A stretch of DNA of 64,000 nucleotides from Actinomadura darangshiensis (GCF_004349235.1 NZ_SMKY01000007.1:1-64000), one strand, 5' to 3'. Positions 1 to 9,416 are shown, counted from the first letter of the stretch. The notes: a model not told the origin generated them from the sequence alone. Program-made: numbers and translations.

Positions 1-2
1 GG

Positions 3-470
3 CTGTTCGCGGGCGGGACGCTGCGCGACGAGGCGGAGATGATCGCGCGGGACGCCCTCGGCTGGGAGCTGGAGGCGCGCGGCCACCGGCTCACCGACTT
101 CGGCGACGACGCCTACACCCGGGGCCGCGCGCACCCGATGATCGACCCGACGCTGCGGCTGGAGGCGCTGCGCGCCGAGGCCGCCGACGACGGGTGCGGC
201 GTCCTGCTCCTGGACGTGGTGCTCGGCCACGGCGCCGAGCCCGATCCGTCCGCATTGCTCGCGCCCGCCGTCGAGGCGGCGGTGAAGGACCGTCCCGGCC
301 TCGGCGTCGTAGTGTCCCTGTGCGGGACGCCCGCGGACCCGCAGGACCGCGACCGGCAGGCCGCGGCGCTGTGCGAGGCGGGCGCGGACGTGTTCGCCTC
401 CAACGCGGAGGCGACCCGGCACGCCCTGTCCCTGGTGGAAGGGTCTCTGGTGGAAGGGATCTCCGGATGA
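3..470 (+). CDS. fdrA: FdrA-family protein, C-terminal part (cut by window edge)
   Basis: The reading frame is open from the first bases of the window, so the start lies outside it; 155 codons remain. The visible part begins with the FdrA-type glycine turn (LFAGGTLRDEA) and contains a Rossmann-like segment ending in a GTPADPQD stretch, as expected for the C-terminal CoA-binding/ligase-like half of FdrA. In Enterobacteria FdrA works with YlbE and YlbF in allantoin nitrogen catabolism, where the set is assigned as oxamate carbamoyltransferase. Its stop overlaps the start of the DUF1116 gene by 4 nt (ATGA), so the two are translationally coupled. Family membership is fairly sure; the substrate in this organism is inference. 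Confidence 0.75.
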   Translation: MFAGGTLRDEAEMIARDALGWELEARGHRLTDFGDDAYTRGRAHPMIDPTLRLEALRAEAADDGCGVLLLDVVLGHGAEPDPSALLAPAVEAAVKDRPGLGVVVSLCGTPADPQDRDRQAAALCEAGADVFASNAEATRHALSLVEGSLVEGISG

Positions 471-1879
471 GCGACCAGCGGCACCGGCTCGGCGGGCTGC
501 TAACCCGCGAGCCGAGCGTCGTCGCGACCGGCGTGGAGGTGCTCGCCGGCGCACTCGCCGACCAGGCCGTCCCGGTGGAGCGGGTCGACTGGAGGCCGCC
601 GCCCGCCGGGACGGAGGCCGCCCTCACCGCGGTGCTCGGCGACCCGGGCCACGCCGACGCCAACGCCCGCGCCGTCGAGCGGATGGTGACGGCGCGCCCG
701 CACCTGGTGGACGTCCGCCCGGCGCGCGACGTCCTCGGCCTGGAGCCCGGCACGTTCCTGCACGCGGGCCCGCCGATCGAGTGGGACCGCGCGTCCGGGC
801 CGATGCGCGGCGCGCTCATCGGCGCGATGCTCCTCGAAGGGCTCGCCGAGACGCCGCGCGGCGCCGAACGCGAGCTCGGCCGCGGCGCCGCGACGTGGGA
901 GCCGTGCCACCACCACGCCGCCGTCGGGCCGATGGCGGGCCTCGTCAGCTCGTCCATGTGGATGCTCGTGGTCGAGGACGCCGAGCACGGCGGGACGTCG
1001 TACTGCTCGCTCAACGAGGGCCTCGGCAAGGTCCTGCGGTACGGGGCGTACGGGCCGGAGGTCGTCGAGCGGCTGACCTGGATGGGCGAGGTCCTCGGCC
1101 CCGCTTTGCAGGCGGCGGTCCGGCGGCACGGCCCCCTCGACCTGATCTCGGTGATCGCGCAGGCGCTGCAGATGGGCGACGAGCTGCACAACCGGAACCG
1201 GGCGGCGACGTCGCTGCTGCTGCGCGAGCTGGCGCCCGCGCTCGCCGCGGCCGAGGACGTGCCGCGGGCGCGGGCCGCCGAGGCGCTGAAGTTCGCGGCC
1301 GGCAACGACCACTTCTTCCTCAACGCGGGGATGGCGGCGGCGAAGGCGTGCGCGGACGCGGCCCGCGGCGTCCCCGGCTCCAGCCTGGTCGTCGCGATGG
1401 CCCGCAACGGCACCGACTTCGGCATCCAGGTGTCGGGGACGGGCGACCGCTGGTTCACCGGGCCCGCCGGCGTCCCCGACGGCCTCTACCTCGGCGGCTA
1501 CGGCCCGGACGACGCCAACCCCGACATCGGCGACTCGGCGATCACCGAGACGGCCGGGATGGGCGGGTTCGCGCTCGCCGCCGCGCCCGCGATCGTCCGG
1601 TTCGTCGGCGGCGAGGTCCCGGACGCGGTCGCCGCCACGCAGCGGATGTACGAGATCACCCTCGCCGAGCACCCGGCGCTGCAGATCCCGCTGCTGTCGT
1701 TCCGCGGCACCCCGGTGGGCGTCGACGTCACCCGCGTCGTGCGCACCGGGATCCTGCCCGTCATCGACACCGGCATCGCCGGGCGGGAGGCCGGCACCGG
1801 CCAGGTCGGCGCGGGTCTGGTCGAGCCCCCGGCGAACGTCTTCACCGACGCCCTGCACGCCCTCGCGGAGATCGCGTAG
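467..1879 (+). CDS. DUF1116 (YlbE/AllG-like) protein
   Basis: A 470-residue protein of the DUF1116 family; E. coli YlbE (AllG) is somewhat shorter. The ATG at 467 lies inside the fdrA stop (ATGA). Conserved-looking blocks are the GPPIEWDR region (about residues 100-110), the glycine-rich GAMLLEGLAE helix, the EPCHHHAAVGPMAG stretch (about 145-158) and GNDHFFLNAGMAAAKA (about 282-297). No signal peptide or membrane segment is seen, so it should be cytosolic. With FdrA it is the likely partner subunit of a carbamoyl- or acyl-transferring complex; in E. coli the third partner is YlbF (DUF2877), which is not in this window and could lie to the left. The exact reaction here is inference. Confidence 0.8.
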   Translation: MSDQRHRLGGLLTREPSVVATGVEVLAGALADQAVPVERVDWRPPPAGTEAALTAVLGDPGHADANARAVERMVTARPHLVDVRPARDVLGLEPGTFLHAGPPIEWDRASGPMRGALIGAMLLEGLAETPRGAERELGRGAATWEPCHHHAAVGPMAGLVSSSMWMLVVEDAEHGGTSYCSLNEGLGKVLRYGAYGPEVVERLTWMGEVLGPALQAAVRRHGPLDLISVIAQALQMGDELHNRNRAATSLLLRELAPALAAAEDVPRARAAEALKFAAGNDHFFLNAGMAAAKACADAARGVPGSSLVVAMARNGTDFGIQVSGTGDRWFTGPAGVPDGLYLGGYGPDDANPDIGDSAITETAGMGGFALAAAPAIVRFVGGEVPDAVAATQRMYEITLAEHPALQIPLLSFRGTPVGVDVTRVVRTGILPVIDTGIAGREAGTGQVGAGLVEPPANVFTDALHALAEIA

Positions 1880-1908
1880 CCGCCGCGGCACCGGGTAACG
1901 TCCCGGGC

Positions 1909-2814
1909 ATGAGCGAGTCGATCACCGGGGAGCAGTACGCCCTGAGCGCCGGGCCGTACCAGGCCGTCATCACCGAGTCGGGCGCGAGCCTGCGCGAGCT
2001 GACGCACGAGGGGCGCCCGCTGGTGCTGTCGCACGGCGCCGACGAGCCGGCCCCGGCGGCGTTCGGGCACCTGCTGGTCCCGTGGCCGAACCGCATCGAC
2101 CGCGGCCGCTATTCCTACGGCGGCGCCGAGCACCAGCTGGACGTCTCCGAACCGGCCCGCGACTGCGCGATCCACGGCCTCGCCCGGTGGGCGCCGTGGC
2201 GTGCCGCCGAGCACGAGCCGGACCGGGTCCGGCTGACGCACCGCCTGCTCGCGACGGCCGGCTACCCGTTCCGCCTCGACCTGGAGGCCGAGTACGCGCT
2301 GGACGCCGCCGAGGGCCTCCGCGTCCGGATGAGCGTGCGCAACGCCGGCACGAAGCCGGCCCCCTACGGCCACGGCGCCCACCCCTACCTGACGGTCGGC
2401 GAGCCGATCGACGCCTGCGAGGTCACGCTGGGCGCCGACCGGTACGTCCCGGTGGACGAGCGGATGATCCCGTCCGGGCCGTCCGAGGACGTCACCGGCA
2501 CCAAGTACGACCTGCGCAAGGGCCCGGTCCTCAGCGACCGGCGGATCGACACCGCGTTCACCGGCCTGAACCGCGACGGCGGGGGGCGCGTCTGGGTGGT
2601 CCTCGCGGGCGCCGCCCGCACGGTCCGCCTCTGGGCCGACGACGCGCACCCGTGGATGATGGTCTACACCGCCGACAACACGCCCGACCCCCGCGAGGGC
2701 CTCGGCGTCGAGCCCATGACCTGCCCGCCCAACGCCTTCGCCTCCGGCGAGGGCGTCGTCGACCTGGAGCCGGGCGCCGATTTCCACGGCACCTGGGGCA
2801 TTCGGGCCTCCTGA
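1909..2814 (+). CDS. Aldose 1-epimerase family protein
   Basis: A 301-residue cytosolic protein of the galactose-mutarotase fold, which interconverts alpha and beta anomers of free sugars. Family hallmarks are present: NRI at residues 61-63, H89 in AIHG, H158 in the HPY motif (general acid), D214, and the catalytic-base glutamate E268 in EPMTCPPNAF. The ATG at 1909 is 29 nt after the DUF1116 stop; it fits the family N-terminus, and the much longer open frame upstream is only a shadow of that gene. Its sugar substrate cannot be read from sequence. It may be co-transcribed with the fdrA/DUF1116 pair, but a functional link to it is not obvious. Confidence 0.88.
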   Translation: MSESITGEQYALSAGPYQAVITESGASLRELTHEGRPLVLSHGADEPAPAAFGHLLVPWPNRIDRGRYSYGGAEHQLDVSEPARDCAIHGLARWAPWRAAEHEPDRVRLTHRLLATAGYPFRLDLEAEYALDAAEGLRVRMSVRNAGTKPAPYGHGAHPYLTVGEPIDACEVTLGADRYVPVDERMIPSGPSEDVTGTKYDLRKGPVLSDRRIDTAFTGLNRDGGGRVWVVLAGAARTVRLWADDAHPWMMVYTADNTPDPREGLGVEPMTCPPNAFASGEGVVDLEPGADFHGTWGIRAS

Positions 2815-2864
2815 TCGCCCCGGACCGGTTCCCTAGCCGGTGCGGGTTGGGGGATCATGTGCAG

Positions 2865-4085
2865 GTGAACCTCAGTGTGCCCTCGTATGACGATCTGTCC
2901 GCGCGCATCGCCGCCGTCCGTGACGCGCACGGCGAGCGGTTCCCCGGTGGCGCGGAGGGGCGCCAGCCCGTGCACACGGTGTACGTGCCGGCCGACCGGT
3001 TCTCGCGGTCGACGCCCGCCGAGTTCGGCGCCGAGGCGCTGCGGCTGCTGAACACCCACACGCCGGGGGCCGGGTCGTTCGGCGCCGCGTTCGGGCTGGA
3101 CCCGCAGCTCGCCGAGGCGGTCCGGGAGCGGGTCGCGGCCAAGCTCGCCGCCGAGCCGGTCGAGGACGTCCGGATCGACTTCGAGGACGGCTACGGCGTG
3201 CGCGCGGACGCCGAGGAGGACGCCCACGTCGAGCAGGTCGTCGAGGCGGTCGCCGCCGCGTACCAGGTGAAGGGCCTCCCCCACTACTGGGGGCTGCGGA
3301 TCAAGTCGTTCGCCGACGGCGGCCACGAGCGCGCGATGCGGACGCTGGACGGGTTCCTCACGGCGCTGCGGGACCGGCTCGGCCGGCTGCCCGGCGGGTT
3401 CACGATCACCTTCCCCAAGGTCGTCACCATCGAGCACGTCCGGCTGTTCGCGGAGTTCCTGGAGCAGCTGGAGACCTCGCTCGGGCTGCCGCAGGGCATC
3501 CTGCGGTTCGAGCTCCAGGTCGAGACGCCGCAGGCCCTGCTGGACGACGGGGAGCGGCGGGTCGGGCTGCGCTCCCTCGTCGCCGAGGCGCAGGGCCGGG
3601 TCACCGCCGCCCACTTCGGCGTGTTCGACTACACCGCGGCGCTGGGCCTGCCGCCGCACGAGCAGCGGCTCGACCATCCCGCCTGCGACTTCGCCCGGCA
3701 CCTCATGCAGCTGTCGCTCGCGGGCACCGGCGTGCGGCTGTCGGACGGGTCGACCAACGTCATCCCGCGCAACGACGGGCCCGACGAGGTCAACGCGGCC
3801 TGGGCGGTGCACGCCGGGCACGTCCGGCACTCGCTGCGGCACGGCTTCTACCAGGGCTGGGACCTGCATCCCGCGCACCTGCCGAGCCGGTACGCGGCCG
3901 TGTACGCGTTCCACCTGAGCGGCGTCGACGACGTGATCGGACGGGTCCAGGCGTGGCATGAGCAGGCCGCCGGCGATGCGAGCGGCGTCCTGGACGAGCC
4001 CGCCACCATCAAGGCGCTCACCGCCCGGCTGCGCCGCGCCGTCGACTGCGGCGCCCTGGACGAGAGCGCCGTGCCCGCCCTTTAA
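2865..4085 (+). CDS. DUF6986 family protein (CitE/HpcH-like aldolase fold)
   Basis: A 406-residue protein from a GTG at 2865; the longer open frame is antisense/overlap noise from the epimerase. It looks like the CitE/HpcH (PEP-utilising) TIM-barrel superfamily: RIDFEDGYG at 103-111, a metal-ligand-type glutamate in ELQVETPQAL (E220), and FGVFDYTAAL (251-260). These are the positions where related lyases bind Mg2+ and a 2-oxo acid. The family is annotated only as DUF6986 or putative aldolase. Being beside fdrA/DUF1116, it could act on a C2-C4 oxo acid such as glyoxylate from purine or allantoin breakdown; that is inference. Its stop overlaps the convergent downstream gene by 3 nt (4083-4085). 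Confidence 0.7.
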   Translation: MNLSVPSYDDLSARIAAVRDAHGERFPGGAEGRQPVHTVYVPADRFSRSTPAEFGAEALRLLNTHTPGAGSFGAAFGLDPQLAEAVRERVAAKLAAEPVEDVRIDFEDGYGVRADAEEDAHVEQVVEAVAAAYQVKGLPHYWGLRIKSFADGGHERAMRTLDGFLTALRDRLGRLPGGFTITFPKVVTIEHVRLFAEFLEQLETSLGLPQGILRFELQVETPQALLDDGERRVGLRSLVAEAQGRVTAAHFGVFDYTAALGLPPHEQRLDHPACDFARHLMQLSLAGTGVRLSDGSTNVIPRNDGPDEVNAAWAVHAGHVRHSLRHGFYQGWDLHPAHLPSRYAAVYAFHLSGVDDVIGRVQAWHEQAAGDASGVLDEPATIKALTARLRRAVDCGALDESAVPAL

Positions 4086-4957
4086 CCCCGGGGCGGTCCG
4101 GTCAGCCAGAGGGGGCCGACCGCGTTGAGGACGCTGCCGAGCTGCTCCTCCTCGCAGGCGAAGTGGGCCTCCAGTTCGGCGGTCATCCGGTCGAGTTCCG
4201 TGCGGACAGCGGCCGGGTCGCGGGCGCCGGGGTCGTCCAGCAGGGTCTGGAGCGTACGCCTGGCCTCGGCCACCTTGACGTGCTCGCGGCGGAGCCTGCC
4301 GATGACCGGGGCGAGGCCGGGGAACTGGGCGGCCAGGCGCGGGAAGCCGCGTCCCTCCTCGTTGTCGTGGTGCTCGCCGAGGACGTCGCAGACCGACACG
4401 CAGTGCTCGCGCAGCCGGCTCGCCAGGTCGGGCACGCCGCGCGACCCGTCGTAGAAGGCGCGGACGTCCTCGCGGAGTTCCGCCAGCCGTGTCCGCAGAT
4501 CGTCGTGGATCTTCACCAGTTCGTCGCCGAGGGCCCAGGCCCGGCCGTCCAGGGAGCCCCGGTGGACGGCCACGACCGGGATGACGCGGCCGGTCGTCCG
4601 CTGGTACTCGGCGTAGGCGGGGACGCGCTCGGCCTGCCGGGCGTACAGCCGGTCGCGCTCCTCGCCCTCCACGGGGATCGCGACGCCGTCGAAGGTCTCG
4701 GTGCCGACCTCGACGGTGACGCGGGGGTCGGCGCGGACGTTGTGGTACCACGCCGGGTTCCGCGGGCCGCCGGCGTTGGAGGCGAACACCAGCAGCCGGC
4801 CGCCGTCCGCCAGGTAGCCGAGCGGGGTGGGATGCGGTTCGCCGCTCCGGGCGCCGGTGCTGGTCAGCAGCAGGAGGTCCGCGCCCGCGAACGCGCCGCC
4901 GACCTTGCCGCCGTTCGCCCGGAACTCCTCGATGACCTGCCGGTTCCAGTCGCTCAT
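4082..4957 (-). CDS. DUF385/Ddn-type flavin reductase fused to hemerythrin HHE domain
   Basis: A 291-residue two-domain protein. Residues 1-133 resemble the deazaflavin (F420)-dependent nitroreductase/quinone reductase family (DUF385, Ddn-like): GARSGEPHPTPLGYL, the FASNAGGPRNPAWYHNV loop, and the VEVG strand before a VPAYAEYQ helix. Residues 134-291 form a four-helix HHE-type hemerythrin module with the metal-ligand pattern KIHDDL, LGEHHDNEEG, REHVKVAEA and HFACEEEQL. The ATG at 4957 has a good Shine-Dalgarno (GGAG, about 8 nt upstream). F420 use by the first domain and iron or O2/NO binding by the second are family inferences; a role in redox or nitrosative stress detoxification would fit. 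The gene diverges from a MarR regulator across an 90-nt AT-rich gap holding palindromes. Confidence 0.82.
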   Translation of the reverse strand: MSDWNRQVIEEFRANGGKVGGAFAGADLLLLTSTGARSGEPHPTPLGYLADGGRLLVFASNAGGPRNPAWYHNVRADPRVTVEVGTETFDGVAIPVEGEERDRLYARQAERVPAYAEYQRTTGRVIPVVAVHRGSLDGRAWALGDELVKIHDDLRTRLAELREDVRAFYDGSRGVPDLASRLREHCVSVCDVLGEHHDNEEGRGFPRLAAQFPGLAPVIGRLRREHVKVAEARRTLQTLLDDPGARDPAAVRTELDRMTAELEAHFACEEEQLGSVLNAVGPLWLTGPPRG

Positions 4958-4996
4958 GACCGGGGTCTCCTATCCTGGACGCGATGAGAATTTTTG

Positions 4997-5027
4997 CTTT
5001 GGAAGCAAAGTCTTTTGTAGTGCAAAG
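4997..5027. promoter_or_regulatory. Paired palindromes in divergent promoter (putative MarR operator)
   Basis: In the AT-rich gap between the divergent flavin/hemerythrin gene and the MarR gene there is a 5-bp inverted repeat with a 4-nt spacer (CTTTGgaagCAAAG, 4997-5010). It is followed by a second, imperfect copy (CTTTTGtagtGCAAAG, 5012-5027). Two adjacent dyads between a MarR gene and a divergent target are the classic layout for MarR autorepression. The binding itself is inferred. Confidence 0.5.
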
Positions 5028-5047
5028 CTATTTTGGGCGGGCGGACG

Positions 5048-5557
5048 ATGTCAACCGATGAGCACGGCGGGCCGGGCGGCACCGGACCCGGCACGGGCCC
5101 CGGCACGGCACCCGGCGTGGACGACGGCATCCGGACGATGCTGCTGCTGATGCCGCGGCTGGTCTCGGCGGCCAAGAAGATCAAGGTGCCCGCCGAGCTG
5201 GCGTCCTTCGACCTCGCCCCCCGGCACCTGTCGCTGCTCGCCTACCTGCTGTTCGACGGCCCGATGACCGTGAACACCCTGGCCGGGCGGCTGGAGGTCG
5301 CGCCCGCGACGGTGAGCCTGATGGTCGGCGACCTCAGCCGGCAGGGCATCCTCGAACGCCGCGAGGACCCCGCCGACCGGCGCCGCACCATCGTCAGCGT
5401 CGCCGCCGGGCACCTGCCCGCGATCAACGGCTGGCTCGGTCAGGGCGCGGGCGCCTGGCGCACCGCCCTGGAACCCCTCACCGCCGAGCAGCGCGGGATG
5501 TTCATCGACACGCTGCTCGCCTACGAGCGGGCCGTCACCGAGGCTCGCGGCGGTTGA
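5048..5557 (+). CDS. MarR family transcriptional regulator
   Basis: A 169-residue regulator from ATG 5048; an in-frame TTG 15 nt earlier is less likely because it falls within the promoter region. Residues 1-25 are Gly/Pro/Thr-rich and probably disordered. A winged helix-turn-helix follows (LLAYLLFDGPMTVNTLAGRL, then VAPATVSLMVGDLSRQGILERREDPADRRR with the typical DxRR wing). The C-terminal dimerisation helices end at residue 169. It is transcribed divergently from the DUF385-hemerythrin gene, which it probably represses. Its 3' end overlaps the convergent mocA-like gene by 23 nt. Confidence 0.88.
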   Translation: MSTDEHGGPGGTGPGTGPGTAPGVDDGIRTMLLLMPRLVSAAKKIKVPAELASFDLAPRHLSLLAYLLFDGPMTVNTLAGRLEVAPATVSLMVGDLSRQGILERREDPADRRRTIVSVAAGHLPAINGWLGQGAGAWRTALEPLTAEQRGMFIDTLLAYERAVTEARGG

Positions 5558-6128
5558 AGGCGGCCAGGTCGTCCGGGGTGTCGATGTCGTCCGGGGCGGC
5601 GACGTCGTCGCACGGGACGCGGGTGACCGACTCCGGGTGGGCGCGCAGGTAGCCGCGCGCCCCCTGGTCGCCGACCGCGGCCTCGGCCACGCCGGCGAAG
5701 TGCCCGGCGCCCAGCAGCACGGGGTTGCGCGGCGCTCCCCCGTAGGTCGCGACGGCGATCCCGGCGCCCTCGTCGAACGCGGCGATCAGCCGTCCGACGG
5801 CACCGGAGGTGACGAGGGGCTGGTCGACGAGCGCGACGACCACGGCCGGGCAGCCGGGCGGCAGCGCGGCGAGGCCGGCGCGCAGGGACGAGCCCATGCC
5901 GTCCCGCCAGTCCGGGTTGGGGACGACGACGGCGCCGATGACCTCGATCTGCGCGGCCCCGGCCACCACGAGCACGGGTGCGCAGCCGGCGTCGCGCAGC
6001 ATCCGGACGCCCCGGTCGACGAGGCGCTCGCCGTCCAGCTCCAGGGTCGCCTTGGGGCGGCCGAGGCGGCTGCCCTCCCCCGCCGCGAGCAGCAGGCCGG
6101 CCGGGTTCCCCTCACCGCGCATCGTCAT
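5535..6128 (-). CDS. MobA/MocA-like nucleotidyltransferase (molybdopterin cytidylyltransferase-like)
   Basis: A 197-residue nucleotidyltransferase. The N-terminal signature LAAGEGSRLGRPKATLELDG (residues 14-33) is the NTP-binding loop of the MobA/MocA/IspD fold. A DGMGSSLRAGLAAL segment and VDQPLV (about 96-101) follow, as in molybdenum cofactor cytidylyltransferases that convert Moco to the dinucleotide MCD used by xanthine and CO dehydrogenase-type enzymes. It is the last of four minus-strand genes (MoxR, VWA, XdhC, this one), and that context favours MocA over MobA. The start at 6128 (ATG) has a second ATG two codons further in. Confidence 0.8.
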   Translation of the reverse strand: MTMRGEGNPAGLLLAAGEGSRLGRPKATLELDGERLVDRGVRMLRDAGCAPVLVVAGAAQIEVIGAVVVPNPDWRDGMGSSLRAGLAALPPGCPAVVVALVDQPLVTSGAVGRLIAAFDEGAGIAVATYGGAPRNPVLLGAGHFAGVAEAAVGDQGARGYLRAHPESVTRVPCDDVAAPDDIDTPDDLAAFNRREPR

Positions 6129-6146
6129 CTGGCGAGGGTAGTGCGC

Positions 6147-7271
6147 TCAGGTCGCGTCGGCGTGGATCCGGCCGCTGGTGTCGGTGAGCGGGCGCCCGGA
6201 ACCGCCCCAGCGGAGCTGGACGAGCTCCGCCGCGATCGACACGGCCGTCTCCTCCGGGGTGCGGGCGCCGAGGTCGAGGCCGATCGGCGAGCGCAGCCGC
6301 CCCAGCTCGGCTTCGGACAGGCCCGCCTCGCGCAGCCGCGCCAGCCGGTCGTCATGGGTGCGGCGGGACCCCATCGCGCCCACGTAGCCGGCGCCCGTGC
6401 GCAGCGCCACCTCCAGCAGCGGCACGTCGAACTTGGGGTCGTGGGTGAGGACGCAGATCGCGGTCCGCTCGTCGATGGCGGCGCGGGTCTCGTCCAGGAA
6501 CTTGTGCGGCCACTTCACCACGACCTCGTCCGCCTCCGGGAAGCGTTTCGGCGTCGCGAACACGGGCCGCGCGTCGCACACGGTCACGTGGTAGCCGAGG
6601 AACTTCCCGACCCGCGCGACGGCCGCCGCGAAGTCGATCGCGCCGAACACCAGCAGCTTCGGCGGCGGCGCGAACGAGTGGACGAAGACGGTCAGGTCGT
6701 CCAGCCGCCGCTCCCCCTCGGGGCCGTAGTGGCGCTGCCCGGTCAGGCCCTGGGCGAGCATGCCGCGGGCGTCGTCGTCGGCCGCCGCGTCGAGGCGGGC
6801 GGCGTGCGGCTCGCCGGGCGCGAGGGAGCCGGAGGCGCGATCGGTCCAGATGACGCGCCGGGCGCCGATCCTCCCGGGTCCCGCGACGACCGTGGCGACG
6901 GCGACGGGCTCGTGCGCCTCGATCGCGGCGGCGACGTCCGCGAACTCCGGGAAGGTGGCGGGCCCGACGGGCTCGACCAGGACGTCCAGGATCCCGCCGC
7001 AGGTCAGCCCCACCGCGAACGCGTCGTCGTCGGTCACCCCGTACCGCTGGACGACGGGCTCGCCGCTCTCCAGCACCGACTGAGCCAGCTCGTAGACGGC
7101 GCCCTCGACGCAGCCGCCGGACACGCTGCCCGCCACCTCGCCGCCGGGCGACACCGCCATCGCCGCGCCCGGCGGGCGCGGCGCGCTGCGGAAGGTGTTC
7201 ACGACGGTCGCGAGCCCGAACGTCTCCCCGGACGCGTACCAGCCGGCGATGTCGCCGAGCACGTCACGCAT
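6147..7271 (-). CDS. XdhC/CoxI family molybdenum-enzyme maturation protein
   Basis: A 374-residue protein of the XdhC/CoxI family, which binds molybdenum cofactor, helps sulfurate it and inserts it into xanthine dehydrogenase or CO dehydrogenase-like enzymes. The N-terminal XdhC_CoxI domain carries GSVSGGCVEG (C54). A C-terminal Rossmann domain (from about residue 200, KLLVFGAIDFAAAVARVG) ends with the YVGAMGSRRTHDDR motif typical of XdhC. I chose ATG 7271, which follows AGGAGGG at good spacing, rather than an upstream in-frame start inside the VWA gene. It overlaps the VWA gene by 8 nt, so the two are coupled. Confidence 0.88.
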   Translation of the reverse strand: MRDVLGDIAGWYASGETFGLATVVNTFRSAPRPPGAAMAVSPGGEVAGSVSGGCVEGAVYELAQSVLESGEPVVQRYGVTDDDAFAVGLTCGGILDVLVEPVGPATFPEFADVAAAIEAHEPVAVATVVAGPGRIGARRVIWTDRASGSLAPGEPHAARLDAAADDDARGMLAQGLTGQRHYGPEGERRLDDLTVFVHSFAPPPKLLVFGAIDFAAAVARVGKFLGYHVTVCDARPVFATPKRFPEADEVVVKWPHKFLDETRAAIDERTAICVLTHDPKFDVPLLEVALRTGAGYVGAMGSRRTHDDRLARLREAGLSEAELGRLRSPIGLDLGARTPEETAVSIAAELVQLRWGGSGRPLTDTSGRIHADAT

Positions 7272-8382
7272 GGACCCTCCTCTTTCCCGTGCCCGCGACA
7301 AGGCGGGCCAGTTCCTCCAGCGCCCCGAGGCTGTGCCCGGAGGTGAAGTCGTCGACGTGCGGCAGCGCCGCCGCCATCCCGGCCGTCAGCGGCTCGTACC
7401 CGGGCCGCGCCTTGTGCGGGTTCGCCCACACGACCCGGTGCGCGAGCCGGTGCAGCCGCGCCATCTGCTCGCCGAGCAGCCCGGCGTCGCCGCGCTCCCA
7501 GCCGTCCGAGGCGATCACCACGACGGCGCCGCGGGCCACGCCGCGCTGCCCGAACCGGTCGAGGAACTCCTTCAGCTCCTCGCCGAGCCGGGTGCCGCCG
7601 CTCCAGTCCGGGATGCTCGCGGACGCCGCCGCCATCGCCGCGTCCGGGTCGCGGTGCCGCAGCTCCCGGGTGAGGCGGGTGAGGCGCGTCCCGGCGCTGA
7701 AGACCTCGACGCCGCGGCCGCCGGAGCGGGCCGCGGCGTGCGCGAACCGCAGCAGCGCGTCCGCGTACGGGCTCATCGACCCGCTGACGTCCACGATCAG
7801 CACCACGCGCCGCGGCCGGGTGCGGTGCGCGCGGTGCTTCAGCAGGGACGTCTCGCCACCGCGCCGCAGCGTCTCCCGGACGGTCCGCGCGGGGTCGAGG
7901 CGTCCGGTCGGCGCGGGCGAGAACCGCCTCGACCTGCGCTGCTCGGCGCTCGCGTCCAGCAGGGCGATGAGCCGCGCGACCTCGGCCCGCTCGGCGGCGC
8001 TGAGCCGCGCCACGTCCCGGTCGCGGAGCACCTCCACCTCGCTGGCCGTGGCCGCCTTCAGATCCTCGGCCTCCTCCTCGCCCCCCGGCGCGCCCGGCTC
8101 GGACACCGTCACCCTGCGCACCACAACGGGCGGCTTCCCGCGCCCCGGCCTCGCGGTCGCGCCGGAGAAATAGGCGGCGAAGCACCGGTCGTAGCGGGCG
8201 AGGTCGCCGGGGTCGGCGCACAGGGTCAGCCGCCCCGCCCAGTACACGTCGTTCGGGTCGAGCACGTCGAGGTGGTCGAGCGCCGCCAGCATCGCCTGCA
8301 CCCGCTCGGGATCGGCCGCGCCGCCCGCCGCCCGCACCGTCCGGGCGAAGCCGACCATCGTCTCGGTGACGTCCCGTCGCAC
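7264..8382 (-). CDS. VWA-domain protein, CoxE-like
   Basis: A 372-residue cytosolic protein. The C-terminal half is a von Willebrand A domain with an intact metal-ion adhesion site: DVSGS (198-202), a threonine in WSGGTRLGEEL (about 263) and an aspartate in ASDGWERGD (about 293). The N-terminal half is the CoxE-type helical region. Such proteins pair with MoxR AAA+ ATPases to remodel or load cofactors into molybdenum hydroxylases; CoxD/CoxE of CO dehydrogenase gene sets are the model. It lies directly downstream of the MoxR gene and overlaps xdhC. Confidence 0.85.
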   Translation of the reverse strand: MRRDVTETMVGFARTVRAAGGAADPERVQAMLAALDHLDVLDPNDVYWAGRLTLCADPGDLARYDRCFAAYFSGATARPGRGKPPVVVRRVTVSEPGAPGGEEEAEDLKAATASEVEVLRDRDVARLSAAERAEVARLIALLDASAEQRRSRRFSPAPTGRLDPARTVRETLRRGGETSLLKHRAHRTRPRRVVLIVDVSGSMSPYADALLRFAHAAARSGGRGVEVFSAGTRLTRLTRELRHRDPDAAMAAASASIPDWSGGTRLGEELKEFLDRFGQRGVARGAVVVIASDGWERGDAGLLGEQMARLHRLAHRVVWANPHKARPGYEPLTAGMAAALPHVDDFTSGHSLGALEELARLVAGTGKRRVHA

Positions 8383-8384
8383 GG

Positions 8385-9269
<885 letters not shown>

Positions 9270-9416
9270 CGGCGCCGCCTCCCCCACGGCTCACAATCTA
9301 CTCACCCCGGCCCGTGCCTCACACCCCGCGCCGGTACGGCGAGCGGAGGCCGACATTGCAGGTTAAAACAGTAGGGAAAGTTGACTTTTCGGTCGGCGGT
9401 CAGCAGCATCGGACGC

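Noticed and set aside
91-2787. Very long antisense open frames opposite fdrA, DUF1116 and the epimerase
   Set aside because: High-GC sequence keeps all frames open; these read as Arg/Pro/Ala-rich translation with no family motif and lie fully against well-supported genes.
2824-2841. ACCGG/CCGGT dyad between epimerase and DUF6986 as a terminator
   Set aside because: Stem of only 5 bp with no T-tract; too weak to claim.
9381-9416. TTG 9381 as the start of the sulfite oxidase
   Set aside because: The added residues do not look like a signal-peptide n-region, and TTGACT there fits a -35 box better; ATG 9417 is preferred.
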